Shown here one piece after another: positions 54,925-64,000 of a stretch of 64,000 nucleotides of DNA. Below the pieces are notes generated by a model. It saw only the letters and a list, made by a program, of their open reading frames with translations. It made no database searches and had not been told where the DNA came from. Both the position numbers and the translations under genes were made by a program. Source of the stretch: Mytilus trossulus (lineage: Eukaryota > Mollusca > Bivalvia > Mytilida > Mytilidae); the NCBI RefSeq assembly GCF_036588685.1, contig NC_086383.1:46644448-46708447 (forward strand), written 5' to 3'. The stretch's first letter is position 1. Each line of letters starts with the position of its first letter.

Positions 54925-56560
54925 CTGTAATTCAGATAAATACATTAATAATATTTTATCCAAGTCATAATACTACGATTAAAGAATTGAAGTTTGTCCT
55001 TTGGCATTATAAGGCTTGTCTGTGAGGAAGCTGGAGAAGTTTGGTTTTTAATAAACAAATACACCGTATCAACTATAATAGCATGTGTACCAACTTCAGA
55101 TTGAAAAATATAAAAAAACGTCTTGAGCTCGTAGAATTGAATTTGTCTGAAACCGATCATTGTTTAATTTTGTTGTCTTCGAAAATAATTTGGAGTGTTT
55201 CAATTTGAAATGATTAATTATAAAAAAAAAAAGAAGATATGGTATGACTGCCAATGAAACAATTCTCCACAAGAGACCAAAATGACACAGAAATTAATAA
55301 CTATAGCTCAACATTCAACCTGTTTGTTTATTTTGTTTGCTTGAACTATCACGTATACTTTGAGTAGATTCACATTAGCTCGCATTTTACAATTTTTAAG
55401 GTAGCATTTCGTTTAAAGAAAGACTTAACCTTGCACTACGGAGGTTACACATTTAGATGTTGGTTTACACAATATTAGATCAAAAACGAAATAATGAACT
55501 AATTAATAAAATTTAATCGCATCTCTGATTTAAAGTTATTGTTAAAAAAACATATTTACCAATCATGTTTCTTTATGGTCCTGTCCCGAGCTCTAATTAA
55601 TTTTATGTATGTAGGATCAACAATAGCAATCAATATACTGTACAATCAGTGATCTGTCAAATTAATAACCACGACGACAATTTTTAAATAAAACAAAGCT
55701 ATTTAATGATTTCCATGCAAATTTATATCAAAACTATCAAAATTTAAAAAAAAAGTCCGGTTAACCGGTTAGCGTTTTTGGTATTCGGTATTCGGTCGTT
55801 CGACCGGTTAACCGGTTAACCGTTGACAACACTAATTAATATGTATATAAAGTACAGTATAATATATCAAAAGGGTCCTGTAAACAAATGGTCAAGCTGT
55901 AATTTAAAGGAACACACATATATAGTAACAGTGCTAGTATTTGATAGGCTTACTATAGCACCTTATCAAATGGTACTGATGAGATGTGATTATTTCATTT
56001 CTGTAAATCATCAAAACTAAGATTATATATAGTCTTATTGATATCAGATAAGAAGGTCATTTTTGACTATACATGCTATAAGACAATTATTCACCACCAA
56101 AAATACAAAAGATGTATTGTCCTCTTTAATATAAAGGTTAATTACTACAACCATCACAAACAGTTTACATTATCAATTATTCATGCAATTGTCAAATGAA
56201 CCCTCTCAGACAGGCACATACAATCATACCATATATAGTATCTAAGAAACACACCTTATTACGACAAGAGTCCACACACTGAAATGGCTTGTCTGAGTTA
56301 CTGACCATTGCTTTAATATTGATAGAAATAAAAATCATGCCAATGGGGAAGGCCCTATTAAAACATATGGGCCTACTTGATTCATCCAACTCTGGTTGAC
56401 TCAGTGCTAATGCGCAAATAATTACCAGAATGTGATACCTGTATACACCTTACAATCATTCAATACACCAAATATAGTGGACCTATTGTTTATAGTATTA
56501 GACATCTTAAAAAAAACAGATCAAAATAACAAAAAACTAAACACAGAGCAATTGACCTTA
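54925..56560. other. Non-coding stretch with one reversed Penelope tail and a GGTTAACC run
   Basis: A reversed tail lies at 55225-55320 (GATATGGTATGACTGCCAAT). At 55758-55825 the motif CCGGTTAACCGGTTA recurs on both sides of GTATTCGG units, a self-complementary short repeat. The rest is AT-rich with no gene recognised. Confidence 0.5.
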
Positions 56561-56592
56561 CAAATGAGGCAATAAACTATTAAAACCTGCCA

Positions 56593-56930
56593 TGTGTCCC
56601 CATGCTTGTAGTGTATGCCCTTATACATTTCAGTTATTGGTTGTTTGCCTGTGAGAGAGCTTTCACATGTTTATATCTTTATATTGTTACTTGGATGGAG
56701 AGTTGTCTCATTGGCACTCACACCACATCTTCCTATATCTTTTTACTGCAGGGTTTGTTACTTGTGCTGTGTGGATGCAGTAGAATGTGTCCCCATGCTT
56801 GTAGTGTATGCCCTTATATATTTCCGGTTGTTTGCCTGTGAGAGAGCTTTCACATGTTTATATCTTTAAATTGTTACTTGGATGGAGAGTTGTCTCATTG
56901 GCACTCACACCACATCTTCCTATATCTACA
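56593..56930 (+). repeat. Penelope-like tail, tandemly duplicated (about 196-bp step)
   Basis: TGTGTCCCCATGCTTGTAGT starts both copies (56593 and 56789), and each ends with GTTGTCTCATTGGCACTCAC and CACATCTTCCTATATCT (56740 and 56930). Confidence 0.75.
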
Positions 56931-56934
56931 GACT

Positions 56935-57660
56935 ATATAAAAAAGAAGATGTGGTATGATTGCCAATGAGACAACTATCCACAAAAGACCAAAATGACAC
57001 AGACATTAACAACTATAGGTCACCGTACGGCCTTCAACAAAGCAAAGCCCATACCATGAGAGCCGTGGTGTAGTGGTTAGTGCATCGGACTATTAACACG
57101 AGGGTTCCTGGTTCGATTCAATTTTCGGCTCTCCCTTGACACCATTCGCGAGTATGGTCTTGAGGAAACGATGATAGTCCGTCGGACGGGGACGATAAAT
57201 GGCTGACCCGTGTTAAGAGAGAGCCATATCTCTTGCACGTTAAAGACACCCTTGTAGATTTCGAAAAAAAGAGTAGGCTAATGCCGCTACAAGGCAGCAC
57301 TCGCACCCGCAAAGTGGAAAGGGATTAATATAAGTTGCAAAACTTGTTTCCCAATCCACTATAAATAAATATGTTTAAACTAAAGCCCATACCGCATAGT
57401 CAGCTATAAAAGGCCCTGATAAGACAATGTAAAACAATTCAAACCAGAAAACTAATGGCCTTATTTATGAAAAAAAATGAACTGAAAACAAATATGTAAC
57501 ACATAAACAAACGACAACCACTGAATGTACAGGCTCCTGACTTGGGACAGGCACATACATAAATAATGTAGCTTGGTTAAACATGTTAGCGGGATCCCAA
57601 CCCACCCCTTTACCTGGGACAGTGGTATAACAGTACAACATAAGAATGATCATATCACTA
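56935..57660 (-). repeat. Reversed Penelope-like tail interrupted by a SINE
   Basis: The tail starts with GATGTGGTATGATTGCCAAT, directly after the plus-oriented tails, so plus and minus tails meet head to head at 56930. It resumes after the SINE at 57382 and ends with GGGACAGTGGTATAACAGTA. Confidence 0.78.
57056..57381 (+). mobile_element. tRNA-derived SINE, 326 bp, with 12-bp duplication
   Basis: The head is tRNA-like: GAGAGCC (57058-57064) pairs with GGCTCTC (57127-57133), A box TGGTGTAGTGG (57066-57076) and B box GGTTCGATTC (57110-57119) give an internal pol III promoter. The central part (CCCGTGTTAAGAGAGAGCCA, TTGCACGTTAAAGACACCC) resembles the deeply conserved SINE central domains known from molluscs (Nin-DC type, from memory). 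AAAGCCCATACC flanks both sides (57044-57055 and 57382-57393). The tRNA head is not a functional tRNA gene. Confidence 0.88.
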
Positions 57661-57661
57661 T

Positions 57662-58430
57662 GTGAGATATAATAGTGTACTCATCATTAACAACAGTAAA
57701 TAGTCTTTGACTGTTATCTAGTCTGTGTTGACATGTTGTCTATAAGGTCACTGTACTCACCACTGACAATGACTGTTATCTAGTCTATGTTGACATGTTG
57801 TCTATAAGGTCACTGTACTCACCACTGACAATGACTGTTATCTAGTCTATGTTGACATGTTGTCTATAAGGTCACTGTACTCACCACTGACAATGACTGT
57901 TATCTAGTCTATGTTGACATGTTGTTTATAAGGTCACTGTACTCACCATTAACAATAACTGTTAATCTAGTCTGTGTTAACATGTTTTTTATAAGGTCAC
58001 TGTACTCGATCACCATTAACAATGACTGTTAATCTAGTCTGTGTTGACATGTTGTTTATAAGATCACTGTACTCACCATTAACAATGACTGTTAATCTAG
58101 TCTATGTTGACATGTTGTCTATAAGGTCACTGTACTCACCATTAACAATGACTGTTATCTAGTCTATGTTGACATGTTGTTTATAAGGTCACTGTACTCA
58201 CCATTAACAATAACTGTTAATCTAGTCTGTGTTAACATGTTTTTTATAAGGTCACTGTACTCGATCACCATTAACAATGACTGTTAATCTAGTCTGTGTT
58301 GACATGTTGTTTATAAGATCACTGTACTCACCATTAACAATGACTGTTATCCAGTCTGTGTTGACATGTTGTTTATAAGGTCAATGTACTCACCATTAAC
58401 AATAACTGTTAATCTAGTCTTTGTTGGCAT
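57662..58430. repeat. 62-66-bp minisatellite, about 12 copies
   Basis: Unit of TATAAGGTCACTGTACTCAC, CACTGACAATGACTGTTATC and TAGTCTATGTTGACATGTTG. Two longer sub-arrays with GTACTCGATCACC suggest higher-order duplication (57960-58070 and 58200-58330). It resumes for 22 bp at 59318-59339 after a Penelope-like insertion. Confidence 0.92.
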
Positions 58431-59306
58431 CGTAAATATAGCTCAACTTGCAGACTTTTTATACGTTCAGGTATTTCACATCCAATTTTTTATGGAAATA
58501 TTCTTTATAAAGCTCAAAGGTGTCAGTATTCACCTCAGGAACTTACAAACCCTTTGAATAGACTTATTAAGAAGGGATATAATTACGATACTGTTGTCAA
58601 ATCATTAAAGATTGCATATTTTGGCGTTAATATTGAGTCACTGATAAGGTCTTTGCGTCGGAACTAAACACATTTATTCTAAAAACAGTTGTTGGCATGA
58701 CACGGGTTATGTTCTTCTCATATATGTTATGATGGTATGATACTAAACCCCTAACGGGAAGGATTGTGCCTGATGTTCATATGATGAAATCATAATCTTT
58801 CAGTCAGTTTAATTGAAGTCTGGAGCTGGCATGTCAGTTAACTGCTAGTAGTCTGTTGTAATTTATGTATTATTGTCATTTTGTTTATTTTCTTTGGTTA
58901 CATCTTCTGACATCAGACTCTGACTTCTCTTGAACTGAATTTTAATGTGCGTATTGTTATGCGTTTACTTTTCTACATTGGTTAGAGGTATAGGGGGAGG
59001 GTTGAGATCTCACAAACATGTTTAACCCCGCTGCATTTTTGCGCCTGTCCCAAGTCAGGAGCCTCTGGCCTTTGTTAGTCTTGTATTATTTTAATTTTAG
59101 TTTCTCGAGTACAATTTGGAAATTAGTATGGCGTTCATTATCACTAAACTAGTATATATTTGTTTAGGGGCCAGCTGAAGGACGCCTCCGGGTGCGGGAA
59201 TTTCTCGCTACATTGAAGACTTGTTGGTGACCTTCTGCTGTTGTTTTTTTTATTTAATTGGGTTGTTGTCTCTTTGACACATTCCCAATTTCCATTCTCA
59301 ATTTTA
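58431..59306 (+). mobile_element. 5'-truncated Penelope-like copy with 11-bp duplication
   Basis: The minisatellite is interrupted by 876 bp flanked by TTTGTTGGCAT (58420-58430 and 59307-59317). The insert starts inside the coding region: a frame from about 58433 to TAA at 58665-58667 gives FYGNILYKAQRCQYSPQEL and KKGYNYDTVVKSLKIAYFG, aligning to the C-terminus of the 46485-49857 element (FYGNIVLKARKS...). A 3' tail follows with GCGGGAATTTCTCGCTACAT and ends CCATTCTCAATTTTA. Confidence 0.88.
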
Positions 59307-59339
59307 TTTGTTGGCATGTTGTTTATAAGGTCACTGTAC

Positions 59340-59465
59340 GGGGCAGCCCCGATGTTCCGACACCCCGTTAGTCCGACACCCCATTGGTCCGACACCCCAC
59401 TAGTGCGACACCTCATTAGTCCGACGCCTCATTGGTCCGACCCACCAATAGTCCGACAATACAAT
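59340..59465. repeat. 16-bp TCCGACACCCC-type tandem repeat
   Basis: About eight units of TCCGACACCCCATTGG and variants (TTAGTCCGACACC, CTAGTGCGACACC). GC-rich against its surroundings. Confidence 0.88.
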
Positions 59466-59864
59466 TAATCCCGACCAATAGTAGTAAGCTGATACACAGA
59501 AACTTACTAATTTGTGAACCTAGTGTTAGACCAGTTTTTAGAGAGCAATGTGACACATCGATAGTACTATTATGTAAATGTTTATCTTTACGAGGAACAA
59601 CATAAGACAGTATGCATGCCGAAACTGTGAACACATACTTTCCACATCAATTAACCTGTCAATTAACCCGCTATCCGAACGGAATTTCTTACCCCAGGCC
59701 CTCACTCCCCCATTGCGGGAGATGCAAACAACAATCGTCATCTTCAATTTATTTATTGGTAAATGAATTGATTTCAATATTGTTGATTAGAGCTGGGAAC
59801 AGTATATCTATATTTTTTAATTTGGCTGAAATTTATTTCATTTATAAAAGCTAGCAATATGAAA

Positions 59865-60360
59865 GGAGATGAGGTATGATTACCAATGAGACAAATCTCC
59901 ACAAGAGACCAAATGACACAGAAATTAACAACTGCTGGATTATATAACCTTCAACAAGGAGCAAAGCCCATATTGCATAGTCAGCTGTAAAAATCCAAAC
60001 AACAAACATAATGTATAAAAAAGAAGATGTGGTATGATTGCCAATGAGACAACTATCCACAAAAGACCAAAATGACACAGACATTAACAACTATAGGTCA
60101 CCGTACGGCCTTCAACAATGAGCAAAGCCCATACCGCAAATTAGTCGGCTATAAAAGGCCCCGATAAGACAATGTTAAACAATTCAAACGAGAAAACTAA
60201 CGGCCTTATTTATGTAAAAAAGATTAATGAAAAACAAATATGTTGCACAGAAACAAACGAAAACCACTTAATACAGTCTTTTGACTTGGGACAGGCACTT
60301 ACATACAGAATGTGGCGGGTTAAACATGGGAAAATACTTGTTATAGTTATTCAATCTAAC
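59865..60360 (-). repeat. Two adjoining reversed Penelope-like tails
   Basis: A first, shorter copy (59865-60000, GATGAGGTATGATTACCAAT) is followed by a second (60010-60360, GATGTGGTATGATTGCCAAT). Both run in the same orientation and both continue into AAAGCCCATA. Confidence 0.75.
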
Positions 60361-60524
60361 TAGGATACAATTGATATGAAGACTTAAAATATATATACCA
60401 AAGAACTGGTCATGATTGAGGATTAAGGTTTTCCATACTAAAATATGCACTGACAAAAAAAAAACATTCTTAAGCATTCGCATTGCAAATGTTAATCTGT
60501 CTTTCAAGCACAACAAAATCTACA

Positions 60525-60790
60525 CCTTTTTTCAGAAAATGTATGTATAATTATCACAATCTGGACACTGATAACAGGGTGGTTTCAGTTGGCTAGGCTG
60601 ACATGGTGTTGTTATTGCAGTCTTAGACTTTTTGGCAGGTAAAGGTTCAAAATCTTCATCTGAAAAACCCAGCAGTGTCAGACTCTGGTTAGCATTCTAG
60701 TAAACCATCAAAGTCCATTCCATCAGACCAAGAAGAGAAGTTCTCTTTCTTCTTCTTCTGTGGGTTTTTTAAGGACGGCTTTCCTACTGG
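60525..60790 (-). pseudogene. Possible decayed coding exon with a Cys-Cys knuckle
   Basis: The minus strand gives GKPSLKNPQKKKKENFSSWS and DGMDFDGLLEC, then, after a one-base frameshift, LLGFSDEDFEPLPAKKSKT and a terminal CYQCPDCDNYTYIF with stop at about 60530. Lysine-rich, acidic and Cys-x2-Cys content is unlike the AT-rich background, so it was probably coding. The frameshift suggests a relic, though a TTTTTCAG acceptor at the join could allow a genuine terminal exon. The family is not recognised. Confidence 0.4.
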
Positions 60791-61956
60791 AAATTGCGCC
60801 CTATATGTTCCTAATGTTGTTGTTTTTTTAATTAAAAAAAAAAAAATAGGATCTACTTATTGTTTGTACTTTTTTTTTTTTTTTGACTTTTGTTGTGAGT
60901 TTTACAAGAACCTAGTGTGTCGCTTTTTTTTTTTTTTTATCAGATGTTACTTATTTGCTTTTGAAATATACGTCTTAAGTTTTGATCAGTGGTCCCGTGA
61001 GAATCGTGTATACGCACTATCCCACGGAGGTACTAACCTTGGTAGTGTAGGTTAATTGCAAACTGGAACCAGACATTGACCTGTTCTCTGTCTGGTGATC
61101 AGTCAGAAGTTCTCTTTCTCGTACATGGTTAGCAAATGAATGATTTGCATTTACAAACTTCATTCTCTATGTTGTAGGCTTGTGTGTATTTTGTCATGAA
61201 TGCTGAAGAATCATGATCAAAGCAAGCTTTTTCGGTGGGCTTGTGTTTTTCATAATATTTTCATCATTTTTAAGTAGGATCATAATTGTTTTAATTGCGT
61301 TAATTAAATCTTTTGATCCGCAATCAATTTCGAAATTACATTTTAATCAGCTAAAAAAGCAGTTTCATGAAAACAATTATTTATATTGAAACCTTAAATT
61401 TAATGAGGACTTGTATAAACAAGAAACGTTTTTTTTATTCAAACACTAGAATTATGCTTTCCTCAAGCTATTTTTGTAATTATTTCACTATGCTTCTTTA
61501 TTTAAAAGAATTATCCATGGGTTTCTAATTTAATAATTGGAAACTAAAATAAATCATTTAAGAACAAGAAAGTTATTTTTCAAGATAAAACGATTTCCTA
61601 GAAGAGGTTTGTTTTTATTTTATAAAAAAAAACGTGCCAAAAAACTTTTTATTTATTTAATTGTTGAAAAGTTTTTAATTTGAATAGGGAAGACGATTAC
61701 AACTATTATTTGCCGTTTTTAATCCAATATTTCTCTTTTTAATTTATTTGTATATTTACAAAAGCGATTCATTATATTTCTATTTCAATGAATGAAGAAA
61801 GACAAGTTTCCAAAACCAATAGTTTTGAGCTGTTTCGAATAGGAAATGTAGAGCCGTTAATTATCGACCATTACACCGAATACGTATTTATACCATGTCC
61901 GTTACCGTATCATGTAATTTATTAATTAACTACACGACAAGGAAATCGGCGACAAT
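60791..61956. other. Intergenic DNA with poly-T runs
   Basis: Poly-T/poly-A tracts at 60835-60940. No gene or element is recognised. Confidence 0.45.
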
Positions 61957-62402
61957 GGTGGCACGGTAGTATTTCCTGGGCCATAAGGGATAATGATAGC
62001 CTTTTTAGAATTTTCACCACTTTCTAACACCTGCAAAAAATTCTACATTCACAGTTAACTGAAGTACTTGAATCATTTTACCATTCAGAAATGAATTTGA
62101 ATATGTATCATGACCGTTTACTTTTTTTGCTATTTTTAAAATCCTAAGGCCACTAGTACTTTTAGGTCATTTATGGTGCAGTGAATGCAAAATTAAAAAA
62201 AATTCTCAAAAATTCATTTTCATCTGTATGTAAAAAAAAATCATATTTTTCTACACCTGATTCATCACTCAGTTTGGGAAAGTATCATATGTTCAGTTGA
62301 TACTGTATTTTTTGTCCAATCACACTGTTTAGATACATTTACCTAAGTAGGGTACACAAAAGAGCAACCTAAATTCTGGAAAGCAAATACTACCGTGCCA
62401 CC
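61957..62402. mobile_element. 446-bp TIR element (MITE)
   Basis: Ends GGTGGCACGGTAGTATTT (61957-61974) and its exact complement (62385-62402). No coding frame. A clear target duplication was not found. Confidence 0.75.
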
Positions 62403-62969
62403 TTAACCAAGACATAACAAACTTGAAACCAGTCGTGACACCTATGATGCATAGATTTCTTATTTTGGAACATATTACAATAAAGAATACCAGTCTGCAC
62501 TCATTTCTTACAAAAAAAAATATCAAACATTCCATCCCTACCCCATCTGGCAGATTTTCACTTTTTTTTATCTTCCCATTTTTACTTAAGGAGTGAACAA
62601 AACCCAAATATATGATGTTTCAAATAAACACAGAAGTCAAACATGGTGATTCAGGAGGAATTAGTGGATTGCCAACTCTGTTTATGGTTAATCTGACTGA
62701 AAGAAACAGTTTTAGCACCAAATCATGAAAACTAGTATTAAAGTCCATTCCACATTTTACAGCATGCCTTATATTACTTTAAACATTTCCAGATTATGAG
62801 GATAATACAACAAGAGTCTTTAAATTGTAGTAAACTATTATTCCAAAATCTGTTTGACAATACATGTACTAGAACACATCTCTGAGTTGACTGTTTGTCT
62901 ATTTCTCATGTATGCATTAAGTTAAATTATGTCCCCTTACATAATCAATTTGCCTTTATTGTGCTTTTC
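62403..62969. other. Intergenic DNA, no feature recognised
   Basis: AT-rich. An open frame at 62329-62607 overlaps the MITE end and is not accepted. Confidence 0.4.
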
Positions 62970-63822
62970 ACTGTCAGAAAATCTTAACAACAAATGGCAT
63001 ATATATCTAAATCTGATGGACATTTTTGCCACCAGTCAGATTTGCTCTAAAAGCCTCAGTTTCAGAGATATAAACAAAAAACTGCATTTTACTCTATGTA
63101 CTATTTAAGCCAGGTCAGCCATTTTGGTTCGCGGACAGGGTCATCGGACACATGTTTAAACAATATACTCTTATGATGATAGTGGACAAGTTTGTTTACA
63201 TTTTGTCTTAGAAGTTTCAGAGGAGAAGATTTTTGTAAAAGATTACAAAAATTTTAGAAAAATTGGAAAAATTGACTATAAAGGGCAAAAACTCCTGAAG
63301 GTGTCAACTGACCATTTTGGTCATTTGACTTATTTGTAGATCTTACTTTGCTAAACACTATTGCTGTTTACAGTTTATCTCTATCTATAATAATATTCAA
63401 GATAATAACCAAAAACGGCAAAATTTCCTTTAAATTACCAATTATGGGGCAGCAACCCAACAACGGGTTCTCCGATTCATTTAAAAATTTCAGAGCAGAT
63501 AGATATTGACCTGATAAACAATTTTACCCCTCGACAGATTTGCGCTTAATGCCTTGGTTTCAGAGATATAGACCAAAATCTACATCTTACCCCTATGTTC
63601 TATGTTTAGCCATGGTGGCTATCTTGGTTGGTTGGCCGGGTCACCGGACACGTTTTTTAAACTAAATACCCAAATGATGATTGTGGCCAAGTTTGGTTTA
63701 ATTTGGCCCAGTAGCTTCAGAGGAGAAGATTTTTGTAAAAGTTTACGACGGACGACGACGACGATGCCGGACACAAAGTGATGAGAAAATCTCACTTGGC
63801 CCTTCGGGCCAGGTGAGCTAAA
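62970..63822 (+). repeat. 3' part of the terminal-hairpin repeat family
   Basis: Two diverged internal copies step by about 495 bp (about 63060-63240 and 63555-63735, with TTTCAGAGATATA and GGTCACCGGACAC). It ends in ACGACGGACGACGACG, then the hairpin TGGCCCTTCGGGCCA (63797-63811) and GGTGAGCTAA. No 5' hairpin is present here. Confidence 0.75.
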
Positions 63823-63824
63823 AA

Positions 63825-64000
63825 TGAACGAAAAACAAATATGTAACACATACACAAACGACAACCACTGAATTACACAGGCTCCTGACTTGGGACAGGC
63901 ACATACATACATAATGTGGCGGGATTAAATATGTTAGCGGGATTCTAACCTGGGACAGTGGTATAACAGTACAACATAAGAACGAACTATACAAATCAGT
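63825..64000 (-). repeat. Reversed Penelope-like tail, running off the window
   Basis: GGCTCCTGACTTGGGACAGG, then GTTAGCGGGATTCTAACC and GACAGTGGTATAACAGTACA, matching the tail at 57460-57660. Confidence 0.75.

Noticed and set aside
57058-57133. Genuine tRNA gene
   Set aside because: Box A, box B and an acceptor-like stem are present, but the sequence is the head of a 326-bp SINE with its own target duplication and the cloverleaf is incomplete.
62329-62607. 92-codon minus-strand frame
   Set aside because: It crosses a MITE terminus and shows no coding signals.

Overview
The window is animal nuclear DNA, AT-rich, with large introns and dense young repeats. The repeat set I recognise (hammerhead-ribozyme repeats, Penelope-like element tails, a tRNA-derived SINE with a conserved central domain, and a repeat ending in a GGCCC-TTC-GGGCC hairpin) points to a marine bivalve, most likely a mussel close to Mytilus. 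That assignment rests on memory of repeat families, not on a search.

Left edge (1-11.2 kb): a broken LINE fragment (about 1590-2815), an orphan first coding exon of a secreted PAN/apple-type protein (4712-4990, minus), several ribozyme repeats, a perfect 143-bp inverted repeat (7854-8283) and the decayed 3' end of a second LINE (9650-10590).

Middle (11.3-41.3 kb): one complete minus-strand gene of 13 coding exons (41336 down to 11304) whose exon phases all agree. It encodes a predicted 577-residue type I membrane protein: signal peptide, a large cysteine-bearing ectodomain with a GCPTTITLPVEDPDGD motif, three EGF-like domains, one transmembrane helix and a short basic tail. Its introns hold most of the mobile DNA here: a decayed Penelope-like element flanked by ribozyme repeats, a tandem ribozyme array split by a 2.5-kb TIR element, a 135-bp satellite, two minisatellites (one carries copies of this gene's own 5' splice site) and several TIR elements with target-site duplications.

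Right part (41.3-64 kb): a nearly full-length but broken Penelope-like reverse-transcriptase element (46485-49857), the last two coding exons of a plus-strand gene with a Ser/Thr-rich repeat and a C-terminal heptad helix (52151-54154), a convergent terminal exon (54779-54924, minus), a 62-bp minisatellite interrupted by a 5'-truncated Penelope-like copy with an 11-bp duplication, a SINE nested in a Penelope tail, and further repeats.

The strongest unusual signal is a set of about 12 type I hammerhead ribozyme motifs (5 with an intact core), mostly on the minus strand, with self-complementary stem III sequences. They occur as 84-bp solo insertions, as tandem units of about 360 bp, and in sense orientation inside intron 4 of the membrane-protein gene.
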